A stretch of DNA of 26,212 bases from Bacteroidia bacterium (lineage in GTDB: Bacteria > Bacteroidota > Bacteroidia > Chitinophagales > Saprospiraceae): NCBI GenBank assembly GCA_030431945.1, contig JAUIIF010000004.1, positions 1 through 26,212 on the forward strand. The letters are read 5' to 3'. The notes under the pieces were generated by a model. It was not told the DNA's origin. It saw only the letters and a list, made by a program, of their open reading frames with translations, and made no database searches. The translations under genes were made by a program, and so were the position numbers. Of this stretch, positions 1 through 7,600 are shown in pieces; the first letter of the stretch is position 1; each line of letters starts with the position of its first letter.

Positions 1-823
1 CACGGTGGCTCAGCAACGCATGAATATCGATGCCGTCCTTATTGTAGATCGCCCCTTCTACTTCAGAAACCCCGATGATTTTAACTCCGCCTTCATCCTG
101 GCTGATCATCGCGGTGTGTGACCCCACGTTACCGAGGCCCTGAATAACCATCGTTTTGCCTTCGATCCCCGGAGTAAGCCCCAGCTTCTCCATCAGATCC
201 TTCTGGTTACAGGCCTCCCGGATACCGTAAAAAACACCACGGCCGGTCGCTTCCGTACGGCCCCGGACACCATTTTGGTTGACGGGCTTACCCGTTACAC
301 AGCCGGCAGCATTGATATCATCCGGGTGAAAAGAGCGGTAGGTATCATAAATCCAGGCCATTTCCCGGCTACCCGTTCCGTAATCCGGAGCCGGCACGTC
401 TACGGCCGGACCAATGAATTTACGACGGATGAGTTCCGTGGTGTACCGGCGGGTGATTTTTTCCAGGTCCGCTTCGCTGTATTCCCAGGGATTAATCTTC
501 ACTCCTCCTTTGGCACCGCCAAAGGGCACGTCCACAATGGCACATTTATAGGACATCAGCGTGGCCAGGGCAACGACTTCGTCCTGGTTAACGTGGTTGG
601 AATAGCGAATCCCCCCTTTCGTCGGGCTGCGGTGATGGCTGTGCTGGGCCCGGTAGGCCTCAATCACTTCCACTTTACCGTCAATCTTAACGGGGAAGTG
701 AATCTGGTAAACACCGTTACAAACCTTGATTTGTTTTAGTAAGCCCTCATCCAGGCCGGTGTGTGGTGCTGCAGCGTCAAAATAACGATTGACACTGTCG
801 AGAAAAGAAACTTCTTTAGGCAT
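1..823 (-). CDS. Glu/Leu/Phe/Val dehydrogenase, probably glutamate dehydrogenase (partial)
   Basis: Catalyses reversible oxidative deamination of an amino acid, most likely glutamate to 2-oxoglutarate with NAD(P), in the cytoplasm. The reading frame starts MPKEVSFLDSVNRYF and stays open for 274 codons to the left edge, so the C-terminus is missing. It shows the dimerisation/catalytic domain with SPTKGGIRYS (Lys69 region), Lys93 in LMSYKCA and the catalytic-lysine motif PFGGAKGG (Lys105). The Rossmann-domain fingerprint GLGNVGSH follows near residue 230. The HSHHRSPTKGG segment is typical of glutamate dehydrogenases rather than leucine or phenylalanine enzymes. The start codon lies inside the end of the upstream CcmD-family gene (8-base overlap, 816-823), so translation is probably coupled. 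Family is certain; substrate is inferred. Confidence 0.93.
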   Translation of the reverse strand, partial: MPKEVSFLDSVNRYFDAAAPHTGLDEGLLKQIKVCNGVYQIHFPVKIDGKVEVIEAYRAQHSHHRSPTKGGIRYSNHVNQDEVVALATLMSYKCAIVDVPFGGAKGGVKINPWEYSEADLEKITRRYTTELIRRKFIGPAVDVPAPDYGTGSREMAWIYDTYRSFHPDDINAAGCVTGKPVNQNGVRGRTEATGRGVFYGIREACNQKDLMEKLGLTPGIEGKTMVIQGLGNVGSHTAMISQDEGGVKIIGVSEVEGAIYNKDGIDIHALLSHR

Positions 824-1034
824 GATCATCAATTTGGTTTTCTAAATTTGATAGGCGGCGGTCAAGTGACCACAGAAAAAAAGCAAGCCCCAGAAAAACA
901 ACCACTATAACCGCAACGACAACGTATATCTTTCCAATACTGCGCATAAAATCCGCCGGAGGAGTAACCGCAGATTGGGCACTCAGGCTAATTACGAAAC
1001 AGCAAAGCAGGACAGTGGTGGTGATGCGGGCCAT
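816..1034 (-). CDS. CcmD family small membrane protein
   Basis: A 72-residue protein with a cleavable-looking signal peptide (residues 1-20, ending SLSAQ). A periplasmic stretch with FMRSIGKIYVVVAV leads into one transmembrane helix (about 35-55), followed by a charged, heptad-like tail (LDRRLSNLENQIDD). The FMRSIGKIYVVVAVI stretch followed by FxLxxLDRRLxxLE is the pattern I associate with the Bacteroidota CcmD family, small partners of heme export and cytochrome c maturation. No other ccm gene is in the window, so a role in cytochrome c biogenesis is only inferred. Its last codons overlap the glutamate dehydrogenase start by 8 bases, and the pair appears to be transcribed from the TATCTTTG element at 1062-1069. 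Confidence 0.75.
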   Translation of the reverse strand: MARITTTVLLCCFVISLSAQSAVTPPADFMRSIGKIYVVVAVIVVVFLGLAFFLWSLDRRLSNLENQIDDHA

Positions 1035-1061
1035 TGGTGCCGGGGCATTTGGTTAGGGCGG

Positions 1062-1069
1062 CAAAGATA
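1062..1069 (-). promoter_or_regulatory. Bacteroidota -7 element TATCTTTG before the ccmD-family gene
   Basis: On the minus strand the octamer TATCTTTG matches the Bacteroidota consensus TAnnTTTG exactly. It lies 27 bases before the ATG at 1032-1034. No convincing TTG -33 element is visible at the expected 19-21 base spacing. Confidence 0.5.
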
Positions 1070-1158
1070 GGTTGCCGGACGGGCTAATTGTAGCGGTTTA
1101 GTGCCGGAAGAAAATTGATGCCGGAAAATGATTATTCCCACGCTCCATTTTTCCCGGG

Positions 1159-1175
1159 GGCGCGGCCGCAGGTGC
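1159..1175 (+). repeat. Dispersed 17-base repeat, copy 1 (exact)
   Basis: GGCGCGGCCGCAGGTGC, identical to the consensus of eight intergenic copies in the window. It lies between divergent genes. The 60 or so bases that follow resemble those after copy 4, sharing GAAG-ATAA-G-AGC early and AAACCAAG then TACCA later, so the repeated unit may be longer than 17 bases. Confidence 0.85.
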
Positions 1176-1310
1176 ACGGCGAAGGATAACGAAGCCGGCC
1201 GGGATAAGCCGCAAACCAAGGTACCAGACGCTTAAAAAAGCTTTGCTCAGGCTGCCCTGATTTGAAGACTCTTCCTTCATCGATAAGCTCCTTGGTTTCA
1301 TCGAAGCAAC

Positions 1311-1327
1311 TTGCCGGATACCGGCAA
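1311..1327. other. Perfect inverted repeat upstream of the REEDL gene pair
   Basis: TTGCCGG, a 3-base loop ATA, then CCGGCAA: a 7-base perfect stem ending 40 bases before the first gene's start. It could be an operator or a 5' leader hairpin. There is no T-tract, so a terminator is unlikely. Confidence 0.4.
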
Positions 1328-1367
1328 CTGCCGCACTTTAGTAACCACAAAGCAAAAGACTAGTAAC

Positions 1368-1745
1368 ATGAAAATAGCTTCCATTTCCGTTGGCAATAAC
1401 CTTATTGAAACGTACAACAGCATGTGGACCGGCGTGGAGACCGTTTTCTTTAACGGTAGGCAGGTAAGCCGTCAGTTCAACTGGTTCGTCGGCATTCACG
1501 AGTTTCAGGTGCTGGCCGATGATGGGGTCAATACCGATTATTACCGCGTAGAGTTTCGATCCGATTTTGGCAGCGCCCAAATCGTCAAAACCGATATTTT
1601 CCGGAACGGCGTCTGTATTCTTGACCAAACCGGTAAGCACCATCGGTACGTTGCCTCCCTGCCTCCGGTACCCGACAACCGGCCAAGCCGCTGGCAGCGC
1701 CAGCGGACAGCCCGCCCCCTGTACCGGGAAGAAGACCTGGTCTGA
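1368..1745 (+). CDS. Hypothetical protein, REEDL-tailed paralog 1
   Basis: I do not recognise this 125-residue protein. The start MKIASISVGNNLIE is chosen over an upstream in-frame ATG at 1311 because it aligns with the start of the next gene, and the extra upstream residues run through the 1311-1327 hairpin. It has no signal peptide or transmembrane segment and looks like a small beta-rich cytoplasmic domain (residues 1-90: MWxG, xxxNGxxxSR, GIHEFQV, YYRVEF, FRNG). A proline/arginine-rich linker follows, and the tail ends REEDLV. The next gene, 54 bases downstream on the same strand, has the same layout, so the two are tandem paralogs, probably in one operon. Function unknown. Confidence 0.7.
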   Translation: MKIASISVGNNLIETYNSMWTGVETVFFNGRQVSRQFNWFVGIHEFQVLADDGVNTDYYRVEFRSDFGSAQIVKTDIFRNGVCILDQTGKHHRYVASLPPVPDNRPSRWQRQRTARPLYREEDLV

Positions 1746-1799
1746 ACCAGTCGTATCATCATCCTGTTTTACCCCTGAGAAAAACCAACCCGCACCGCT

Positions 1800-2195
1800 A
1801 TGCTAAAGGTAAGCCTCCCGATCGGAGACGATTTGCTCGAAATCCATCACCGCATGTGGAAGGGAAAGCACGAAATATACTGGAACGGTGAGATGAAAAG
1901 CCGCAAGGGGCAGTTTTTCACCAGCCATCACGTGTTTCGCGTACCCACCGGCTACCGGGGGGCCGAGGATGTCATTCACGTCCGGATCGGTACCGGGCTG
2001 AACGGCACTACCTATTCGGTTAAGAAAAACGACCAGGTTCTCCTGGGCACCTGGCGCGACCAGCTTACCTACAGCAAATGGCGGCGGCAGCCTCAGCCTC
2101 CGGTGCTGGACCTGAACACCCCACCCCCTGGCCGGGCGGGCGGGCAAGCCCCGCAGCCGGCAGCCACCTGGCGGGAAGAGGATCTGATCGTGTAA
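1800..2195 (+). CDS. Hypothetical protein, REEDL-tailed paralog 2
   Basis: A 131-residue protein related to the preceding gene. Shared features in order are the N-terminal K-x-S-x-x-x-G-x-x-L-x-E, MWxG, NG followed by SR, H-x-F-x-V, and a tail that ends REEDLIV. Overall identity is low and the tail is the best-conserved part. Between domain and tail is a longer linker rich in proline, glycine and alanine (about residues 95-122). No signal peptide, membrane segment or catalytic motif is visible. The next gene on this strand is aroC, but a dispersed repeat and a promoter-like octamer lie between, so aroC is probably transcribed separately. Function unknown. Confidence 0.7.
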   Translation: MLKVSLPIGDDLLEIHHRMWKGKHEIYWNGEMKSRKGQFFTSHHVFRVPTGYRGAEDVIHVRIGTGLNGTTYSVKKNDQVLLGTWRDQLTYSKWRRQPQPPVLDLNTPPPGRAGGQAPQPAATWREEDLIV

Positions 2196-2247
2196 ACCAG
2201 GAACCTGCGGCGGAAAGCAAGGCCTGCCTGCCTCCGTCCCGTTGCCT

Positions 2248-2264
2248 GCACCAGCGGCCGCGCC
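2248..2264 (-). repeat. Dispersed 17-base repeat, copy 2 (one mismatch)
   Basis: On the minus strand this reads GGCGCGGCCGCTGGTGC, one change (A to T) from the consensus. It lies 52 bases after the stop of the second REEDL gene and in the opposite orientation to it. Confidence 0.75.
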
Positions 2265-2346
2265 CGATAAAACTTTACGTTGTAAAACCGGCAAATCTCC
2301 GCAGGGATTTATTCTGATTTATGGTCATCTACCGCCCCGGTCAGGC

Positions 2347-2354
2347 TACCTTTG
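2347..2354 (+). promoter_or_regulatory. Bacteroidota -7 element TACCTTTG before aroC
   Basis: TACCTTTG is an exact match to TAnnTTTG and lies 26 bases before the ATG at 2381. It falls inside the longer open frame that begins at 2321, which supports the downstream start for aroC. Confidence 0.5.
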
Positions 2355-2380
2355 TCCCTCCATCAGTATCCTTCCCTCCT

Positions 2381-3463
2381 ATGGCTGGCAGCACCTTCGG
2401 CACTCATTTTCGTATTACTACTTTTGGTGAAAGCCACGGCGTCGGCCTGGGGGTCACCATTGACGGGTGCCCGGCGGGCCTGCCCTTCGATGAAACCTTT
2501 ATCCAGGCAGAACTGGCCCGGCGCAAGCCCGGCCAAAGCCGCATCGTCACCCAGCGCAAGGAGGAGGATGGCGTAAAAATCTTGTCCGGTATTTTTGCAG
2601 GAAAAACGACCGGTACCCCCATTGGCATGGTCATTTACAATCAGGACCAGCGGAGCAAGGACTACGGGCACATTTTCGATAAATTCCGCCCCAGCCATGC
2701 CGATTACACCTTCCACGCCAAGTACGGCCTGCGGGATTACCGTGGCGGCGGGCGCTCCAGCGCCCGGGAGACAGCCGCCCGCGTGGCCGCTGGTGCCGTT
2801 GCCCAATTGTTACTGCGCCATTACGGCGTTTCGATTACCAGCTACGTCAGCCAGGTCGGCTCAATTGTGGTCGACAAGCCCTACCAGGAGCTCGACCTGA
2901 GCCTTACGGAGCAGAACGACGTGCGCTGCCCCGACCCTGAAAAAGCAGCGGCGATGGAAACGGAGATTCTGGCCGTCCGCAAGGCCGGGGATACCATCGG
3001 CGGAGTCGTCACCTGCGTTGTCCGGGGCGTCCCCGCCGGCTGGGGAGAACCCGTATTTGATAAACTGCACGCCGAGCTGGGGAAGGCAATACTCAGCATC
3101 AATGCCTGTAAGGGTTTTGAATACGGGTCGGGCTTCGCCGGTGTCACGATGCGGGGCAGCCAGCATAACGATGAATTTTATACTACGGACGAAGGCACCG
3201 TCCGCACCCGGACCAACCTCAGTGGCGGAATTCAGGGCGGTATTTCCAACGGAGAGGACATCTATTTCCGGGCTGCGTTCAAGCCCGTGGCCACGATCAT
3301 TCAGGACCAGTCCTCGGTCAATGAAGCAGGAGAAACCGTAACGGTTTCCGGTAAAGGCAGGCATGACCCCTGCGTCCTGCCCCGGGCCGTCCCTATCGTC
3401 GATAATATGGTCGCCCTGGTTCTGGCCGACATGATGCTGCGCAGCAGGAGTAACCAGCTGTAA
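2381..3463 (+). CDS. aroC: Chorismate synthase
   Basis: Makes chorismate from 5-enolpyruvylshikimate-3-phosphate, the last step of the shikimate pathway, using reduced FMN; cytoplasmic homotetramer. The family signatures are in order: TFGESHG near the N-terminus with the catalytic His19, the arginine-rich RGGGRSSARETAARVAAG around residues 120-140, SGGIQGGISNGEDI near 290, FKPVATI, and GRHDPCVLPRAVPIVD near the C-terminus. Length is 360 residues, normal for the family. The open frame extends 20 codons upstream, but MAGSTFGTHFRITTFG matches the usual family start and a promoter-like octamer lies in the extension. It is convergent with the rhamnose gene downstream, and no clear terminator is visible in the 101 bases between. 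Confidence 0.97.
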   Translation: MAGSTFGTHFRITTFGESHGVGLGVTIDGCPAGLPFDETFIQAELARRKPGQSRIVTQRKEEDGVKILSGIFAGKTTGTPIGMVIYNQDQRSKDYGHIFDKFRPSHADYTFHAKYGLRDYRGGGRSSARETAARVAAGAVAQLLLRHYGVSITSYVSQVGSIVVDKPYQELDLSLTEQNDVRCPDPEKAAAMETEILAVRKAGDTIGGVVTCVVRGVPAGWGEPVFDKLHAELGKAILSINACKGFEYGSGFAGVTMRGSQHNDEFYTTDEGTVRTRTNLSGGIQGGISNGEDIYFRAAFKPVATIIQDQSSVNEAGETVTVSGKGRHDPCVLPRAVPIVDNMVALVLADMMLRSRSNQL

Positions 3464-3564
3464 GCAGAAGCTGCACCGTTGCAAATTAACTTTGGCTGGC
3501 GAAGCCCCGGCCGTCCCCAGTGTTGCGGCGGCGACTGCGCCAGCGGATGGTGCGCAGGCAGCCC

Positions 3565-4413
3565 TTAGCTCAGTTTCTGCAGGCACTCGTGCAGGGCTTC
3601 CCGCCAGTTGCGTGGTGTGCCAACGTACCGTCCGATCTTGCGGGTGTCCAGGACACTGTAACTTGGCCGCTTGGCGGGGGTTGGGTACTGCTCCGTACAG
3701 ATGGGGTTAAGCTGGCAATCCGTTGCGGACATTTCAAAAATCGCGTGCGCGAAATCGTACCAGGAACAGACTCCGCAGTTCGAGAAATTATAGATCCCGG
3801 CAGGGGCTGCAGCGTTGACCAGCTGCAGCGCAGCTGCGGCCAGATCAGCCGCGTAAGTCGGGCTGCCTACCTGATCCGCGACAATGCCGAGTTGATCGCG
3901 CTCCGCACCGAGTCGTAACATAGTGCGGACAAAATTCTGTCCGTATTCCGCATACACCCAGCTGGTACGCAGGATATACGCATCAGGATGGTGCTTCAGC
4001 ACGGTATTTTCACCTTCCAGTTTAGTCCGTGCGTACACACTCGTCCCCAGGGTACGGTCCCCCTCCTGCAAAGGACGGTTATACCCATCATCATACACGT
4101 AATCGGTACTGAAATGGACGAATCCTACCCCGGCTTCATAGCAAGCTGCGGCGAGGCGACCAGCTCCCTCAACGTTCACTTCCCGACACTTTTCGGGCTC
4201 ACTTTCTGCGCGGTCTACGCCCGTATAAGCAGCGGCATTGAAGCAAACATCAGGTTTGGCCTCCGCAAAGGCTGCGCGTAATTCGGTGGGCTTGGTTATG
4301 TCCAGGGTCGACCGGCTGTAGGCAAAAATCCGTACGTTTTCCAGGGTACGGGCAGCACCAATCAGTTTTTGACCAAGCTGGCCGCCGGCGCCACAAATCA
4401 TTATTCTTTTCAT
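3565..4413 (-). CDS. rfbD: dTDP-4-dehydrorhamnose reductase
   Basis: Reduces dTDP-4-dehydro-L-rhamnose to dTDP-L-rhamnose, the last step in making the rhamnose donor for surface polysaccharide. This is an extended short-chain dehydrogenase of 282 residues. The nucleotide-binding GAGGQLG is at 8-14, the serine/threonine of the catalytic triad are in FSTDYVYD (102-108), and Y127xxxK131 is in YARTKLEGE. The family-typical NAAAYTGVDRAE (59-70) and VGSPTYAADLA are also present. No other rml gene is nearby, so it is a detached member of the pathway here. A -7-like octamer lies 7 bases before the ATG, which suggests a very short or absent 5' leader. Confidence 0.95.
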   Translation of the reverse strand: MKRIMICGAGGQLGQKLIGAARTLENVRIFAYSRSTLDITKPTELRAAFAEAKPDVCFNAAAYTGVDRAESEPEKCREVNVEGAGRLAAACYEAGVGFVHFSTDYVYDDGYNRPLQEGDRTLGTSVYARTKLEGENTVLKHHPDAYILRTSWVYAEYGQNFVRTMLRLGAERDQLGIVADQVGSPTYAADLAAAALQLVNAAAPAGIYNFSNCGVCSWYDFAHAIFEMSATDCQLNPICTEQYPTPAKRPSYSVLDTRKIGRYVGTPRNWREALHECLQKLS

Positions 4414-4420
4414 CGGGCGG

Positions 4421-4428
4421 CGAAGGTA
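4421..4428 (-). promoter_or_regulatory. -7-like element TACCTTCG directly before the rhamnose reductase gene
   Basis: TACCTTCG on the minus strand differs from TAnnTTTG by one base and lies only 7 bases before the ATG. The divergent helicase gene has the same octamer at nearly the same spacing, also followed by GCCCGATG. That supports real promoter elements giving leaderless or near-leaderless mRNAs. Confidence 0.4.
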
Positions 4429-4653
4429 AGGAGCGTCGCCTTAGGTCGCCAAGATTAGGGATTAAATAAGCTTGAATTAACTTATCAAGCCACTATTTCG
4501 GGGGCTGTACCGGCGAAAACGGCAGCCTGTCCCCCTTACTTCAGGGAGGAGAATACCCCGGGCCTTCCCCGGAGTCTTTACCTTAAACGGGATCAGAAAG
4601 TTATCAGGTTATTTGCAACCCGCTTACCGGCCCCAGGATAATCAAAGCCTCCT

Positions 4654-4661
4654 TACCTTCG
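4654..4661 (+). promoter_or_regulatory. -7-like element TACCTTCG directly before the helicase gene
   Basis: TACCTTCG lies 6 bases before the ATG at 4668. It is the same octamer and layout as upstream of the divergent rhamnose reductase gene. Transcription from it would begin at or next to the start codon. Confidence 0.4.
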
Positions 4662-4667
4662 TGCCCG

Positions 4668-7600
4668 ATGACTGACCCGCAACGCCACGATGCTTACCGT
4701 AAATACTTCTACCGGCAGCTGGACAAGATTGCCGGCAACCAGGCGCACAGTGAAGTTGCCCGTGCCCTCGCCGTCCGGCGGTTGATTCTGGAATTGTTCG
4801 AACGGGCGACGGAAAAGGATCAGCTCCACTTCAGTACCAATTTTGCCCGTATCAGCTACGCAGCCCACAAGTACGGTATACCGGGTCTGCACATTTACCA
4901 GGAACGGCGCTTCCGGCAACGACGGCCGGAGAGGCTCCGGGAAGAAGAGCTGGCGGCTCACCTCACGACGGGGTTCCGGGTGGCGGTAGAATTGATCCGG
5001 GCGCTCTTTGGCGGGGCGGTCCCCGCCCCCTGGGTGGATTACCTGACGCTCCCCTACCCGATCCCTTACGTCAAGACGGCCGTGCAACAGCGTTTTGCTT
5101 CCCTCCGGGTCGTAGCCGTTGAATTTGATGAGGAGGAAAAGCTCCTCTACGTACGGGACGAGGCACAACCGGAGCAAGTGTATCCCATCCCCTACGGCGA
5201 GGATACCGTGGCTAATCCCTTTATTGCCCAGGCCATCGCCATCGTCCGGCAAATAAGCGGCCCGCCACAAATTCTTAACCTGATCAATGCCGAACTGCTC
5301 GACAACGGACAATTGCACCCCGCACAAATGGTCGTGGAGCCGGACTACTTAATTGATGTTACCGCCGTAGCCGAGTCTTTCAGCGGCACGCATCATTATC
5401 AACCCTGGACGTCCATTGCCAAGAAGCTGGTGCCGATGGACGCCGCCCTGCCCCTCGTCCGCGGTAATCTCGTCAACTATTTTCTTGATCGTTTGGTGGA
5501 AGACCCTGACGTCAGTTTTAAAGCCCTTGTAGGAAGCATTTTCCAGACCCAGCCCCTGCAACTTTGCCTGTTTGATGACCGGCAGATCAAAGACCTGATC
5601 GACCAGCTGAATAAACATTTTGTCACCCTCCAGAAATTTATCCGCCAGGAGCTGGCCGGGATTGACGTGGAACGGGAGAAAATCCTCCTCGAACCTACCT
5701 TCCTGAGCCCTACCTATGGTGTGCAGGGGCGGCTTGATTTGCTCCAGGCCGGTCAGGACCGGGATGCGCCGACCACCATCGTAGAACTTAAAACCAGTAA
5801 ATACTGGAAACAGAACCGGCACGGGATCAATCAGACCAACTACATCCAGACGTTGTTGTATGACCTGATGATCAATCAGGCCCTCGGCGAAGGGGCCAAC
5901 GTTCGCAGCTACATCCTGTACAGCAATGATTTTGCGGCCGGACTGAAGTACGCGCCGCCGGAGTACCAGCAAAAACTGGAAGCCATTGCTGCCCGTAACC
6001 AGCTGATGGGGGTAGAATTATTGCTCGGTCAGCTGGGCGCCAACCCCGCAGATGACCTGGAACAGAAAACCACCAGCCTGCTCAACCGGCTTCAACCGGC
6101 ACGGCTGCCTGACCTGAGTGGCTTTGCCCGCAAGGACCACGACGCAGTCCTGGAGCATTACGGACAACTGGACGATCTGGAGCGCCGCTACTTTGGGGCG
6201 TACCTCGGGTTTACGGCCCGGGAACAACGGCTGGCCAAAACGGGGGAGCAGCGCCTGGAAGGCATCAACGGCCTGGCCAGCCTCTGGCTCGATGAGCGGG
6301 CCGCTAAAATTGAGCGCTTTGAATTGCTGGATGGGTTGACCTACCAAACCTACGACGAAAAAACGGCGATCCTGACCCTGGCGCGCCCCCAGGAGGATGA
6401 CCGCCTGATAAAGTTTCGGCAGGGAGACATCATCGCGCTGTACACCACTCCGGAGGCCGCTGCCGGCCCGCAGGACGTTTTAGCCTCCCAGGTCCTGAAG
6501 TCCACCATCATCAGTATTGACCAGGCATCCGTCCAGCTCCGGTTGCGCAGCCAGCAGCTGAATGATTCGGTCTTCCGCAGGGGCAGGTTCTGGAGTATCG
6601 AGAAAGATGTACTCGACAGTAGTTTCCGGAACCATTATCAGGGTATGCTGACCTGGGCGGCTGCGCCCAAAGACCTCCGCCGGCGCTGGCTGGGGCTCGA
6701 AGCCCCCCGGCACTCTCCTCCATTTCCGGAGTCCATCGCCACCACCCTGACGGAGGAGCAAAACGGCATCCTGCAGCGCATTATCACGGCGCCCGACTAC
6801 TTTCTGCTCTGGGGGCCTCCCGGAACCGGAAAAACCAGTCAGATGCTTCATCACCTGGTTCGGCATTTGCTGGAGAACACCCGGGAAAGCCTCCTGCTCG
6901 TCGCTTACACTAACCGGGCGGTAGATGAAATCTGTGAGAGCATTGAGCGCATTACTGGCCCTGAGGGCAATCCCTTCCGGGATTACCTGCGCATCGGCAG
7001 CCGGTACGGCGTAGACCCGCGCTTCGAAGAACAACTGCTGCAGCTTAAGAGTACCCGGATCAGCAAACGAACGGCCCTGAAGGCCCTGATTCAGGAGACG
7101 CGGGTTTTCGTCGGCACGGTCGCCAGCGTTGGCGGAAAAACGGAGCTTTTCCAGCTCAAGTCCTTCGACCGGATCATTGTGGATGAAGCCAGCCAAATTC
7201 TGGAGCCGCTCCTGGCCGGCCTGCTGCCCCGGGCCCCCCGGTCCTTACTAATCGGTGACCACCGGCAGTTGCCGGCCGTCGTCCAGCAGCAACCGCGGGC
7301 TACGCGGGTCCATGACGCCGCACTGCGGGAGATGGGGCTGAAGGACCTGGGTACCAGCCTTTTTGAACGTCTGTACCTGACGGCCCAGCGCAAGGAATGG
7401 TCCTGGGCCTACGATCAGCTCAGCCACCAGGGGCGGATGCACCAGGACATCATGGCCTTCCCGGCGGCCACCTTTTACGACGGGCAGCTTCAGGTACTCC
7501 CGGAAGGCATCCCGCATCGCCTCAGCCAGCTCCGGGGGCTCACCCTTGCACCTGCGTCCTCGCCCCTTGAAGCAACCCTGCGCCGGCAAAGGCTCGTCTT

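Larger units (their letters stand above)
1035..1367. other. Intergenic region between divergent genes, no gene
   Basis: This 333-base spacer separates the minus-strand ccmD/dehydrogenase pair from the plus-strand REEDL pair. It holds the minus-strand promoter octamer, one copy of the 17-base dispersed repeat (1159-1175), two direct copies of TTCATCGA (1276-1283 and 1297-1304) and a perfect 7-base hairpin (1311-1327). Short open frames crossing it look like chance readings of the repeat. Confidence 0.6.

Noticed and set aside
275..739. Plus-strand open frame of 154 codons
   Set aside because: It lies wholly opposite the glutamate dehydrogenase frame, whose minus-strand translation shows clear family motifs.
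2201..2211. Another partial copy of the dispersed repeat (ACCTGCGGC)
   Set aside because: Only about ten bases match and the rest diverges; it is too short to count.
4470..4490. GCTTGA/TCAAGC inverted repeat as a terminator or operator
   Set aside because: A 6-base A/T-rich stem with a 9-base loop and no T-tract is close to chance expectation in a 254-base spacer.
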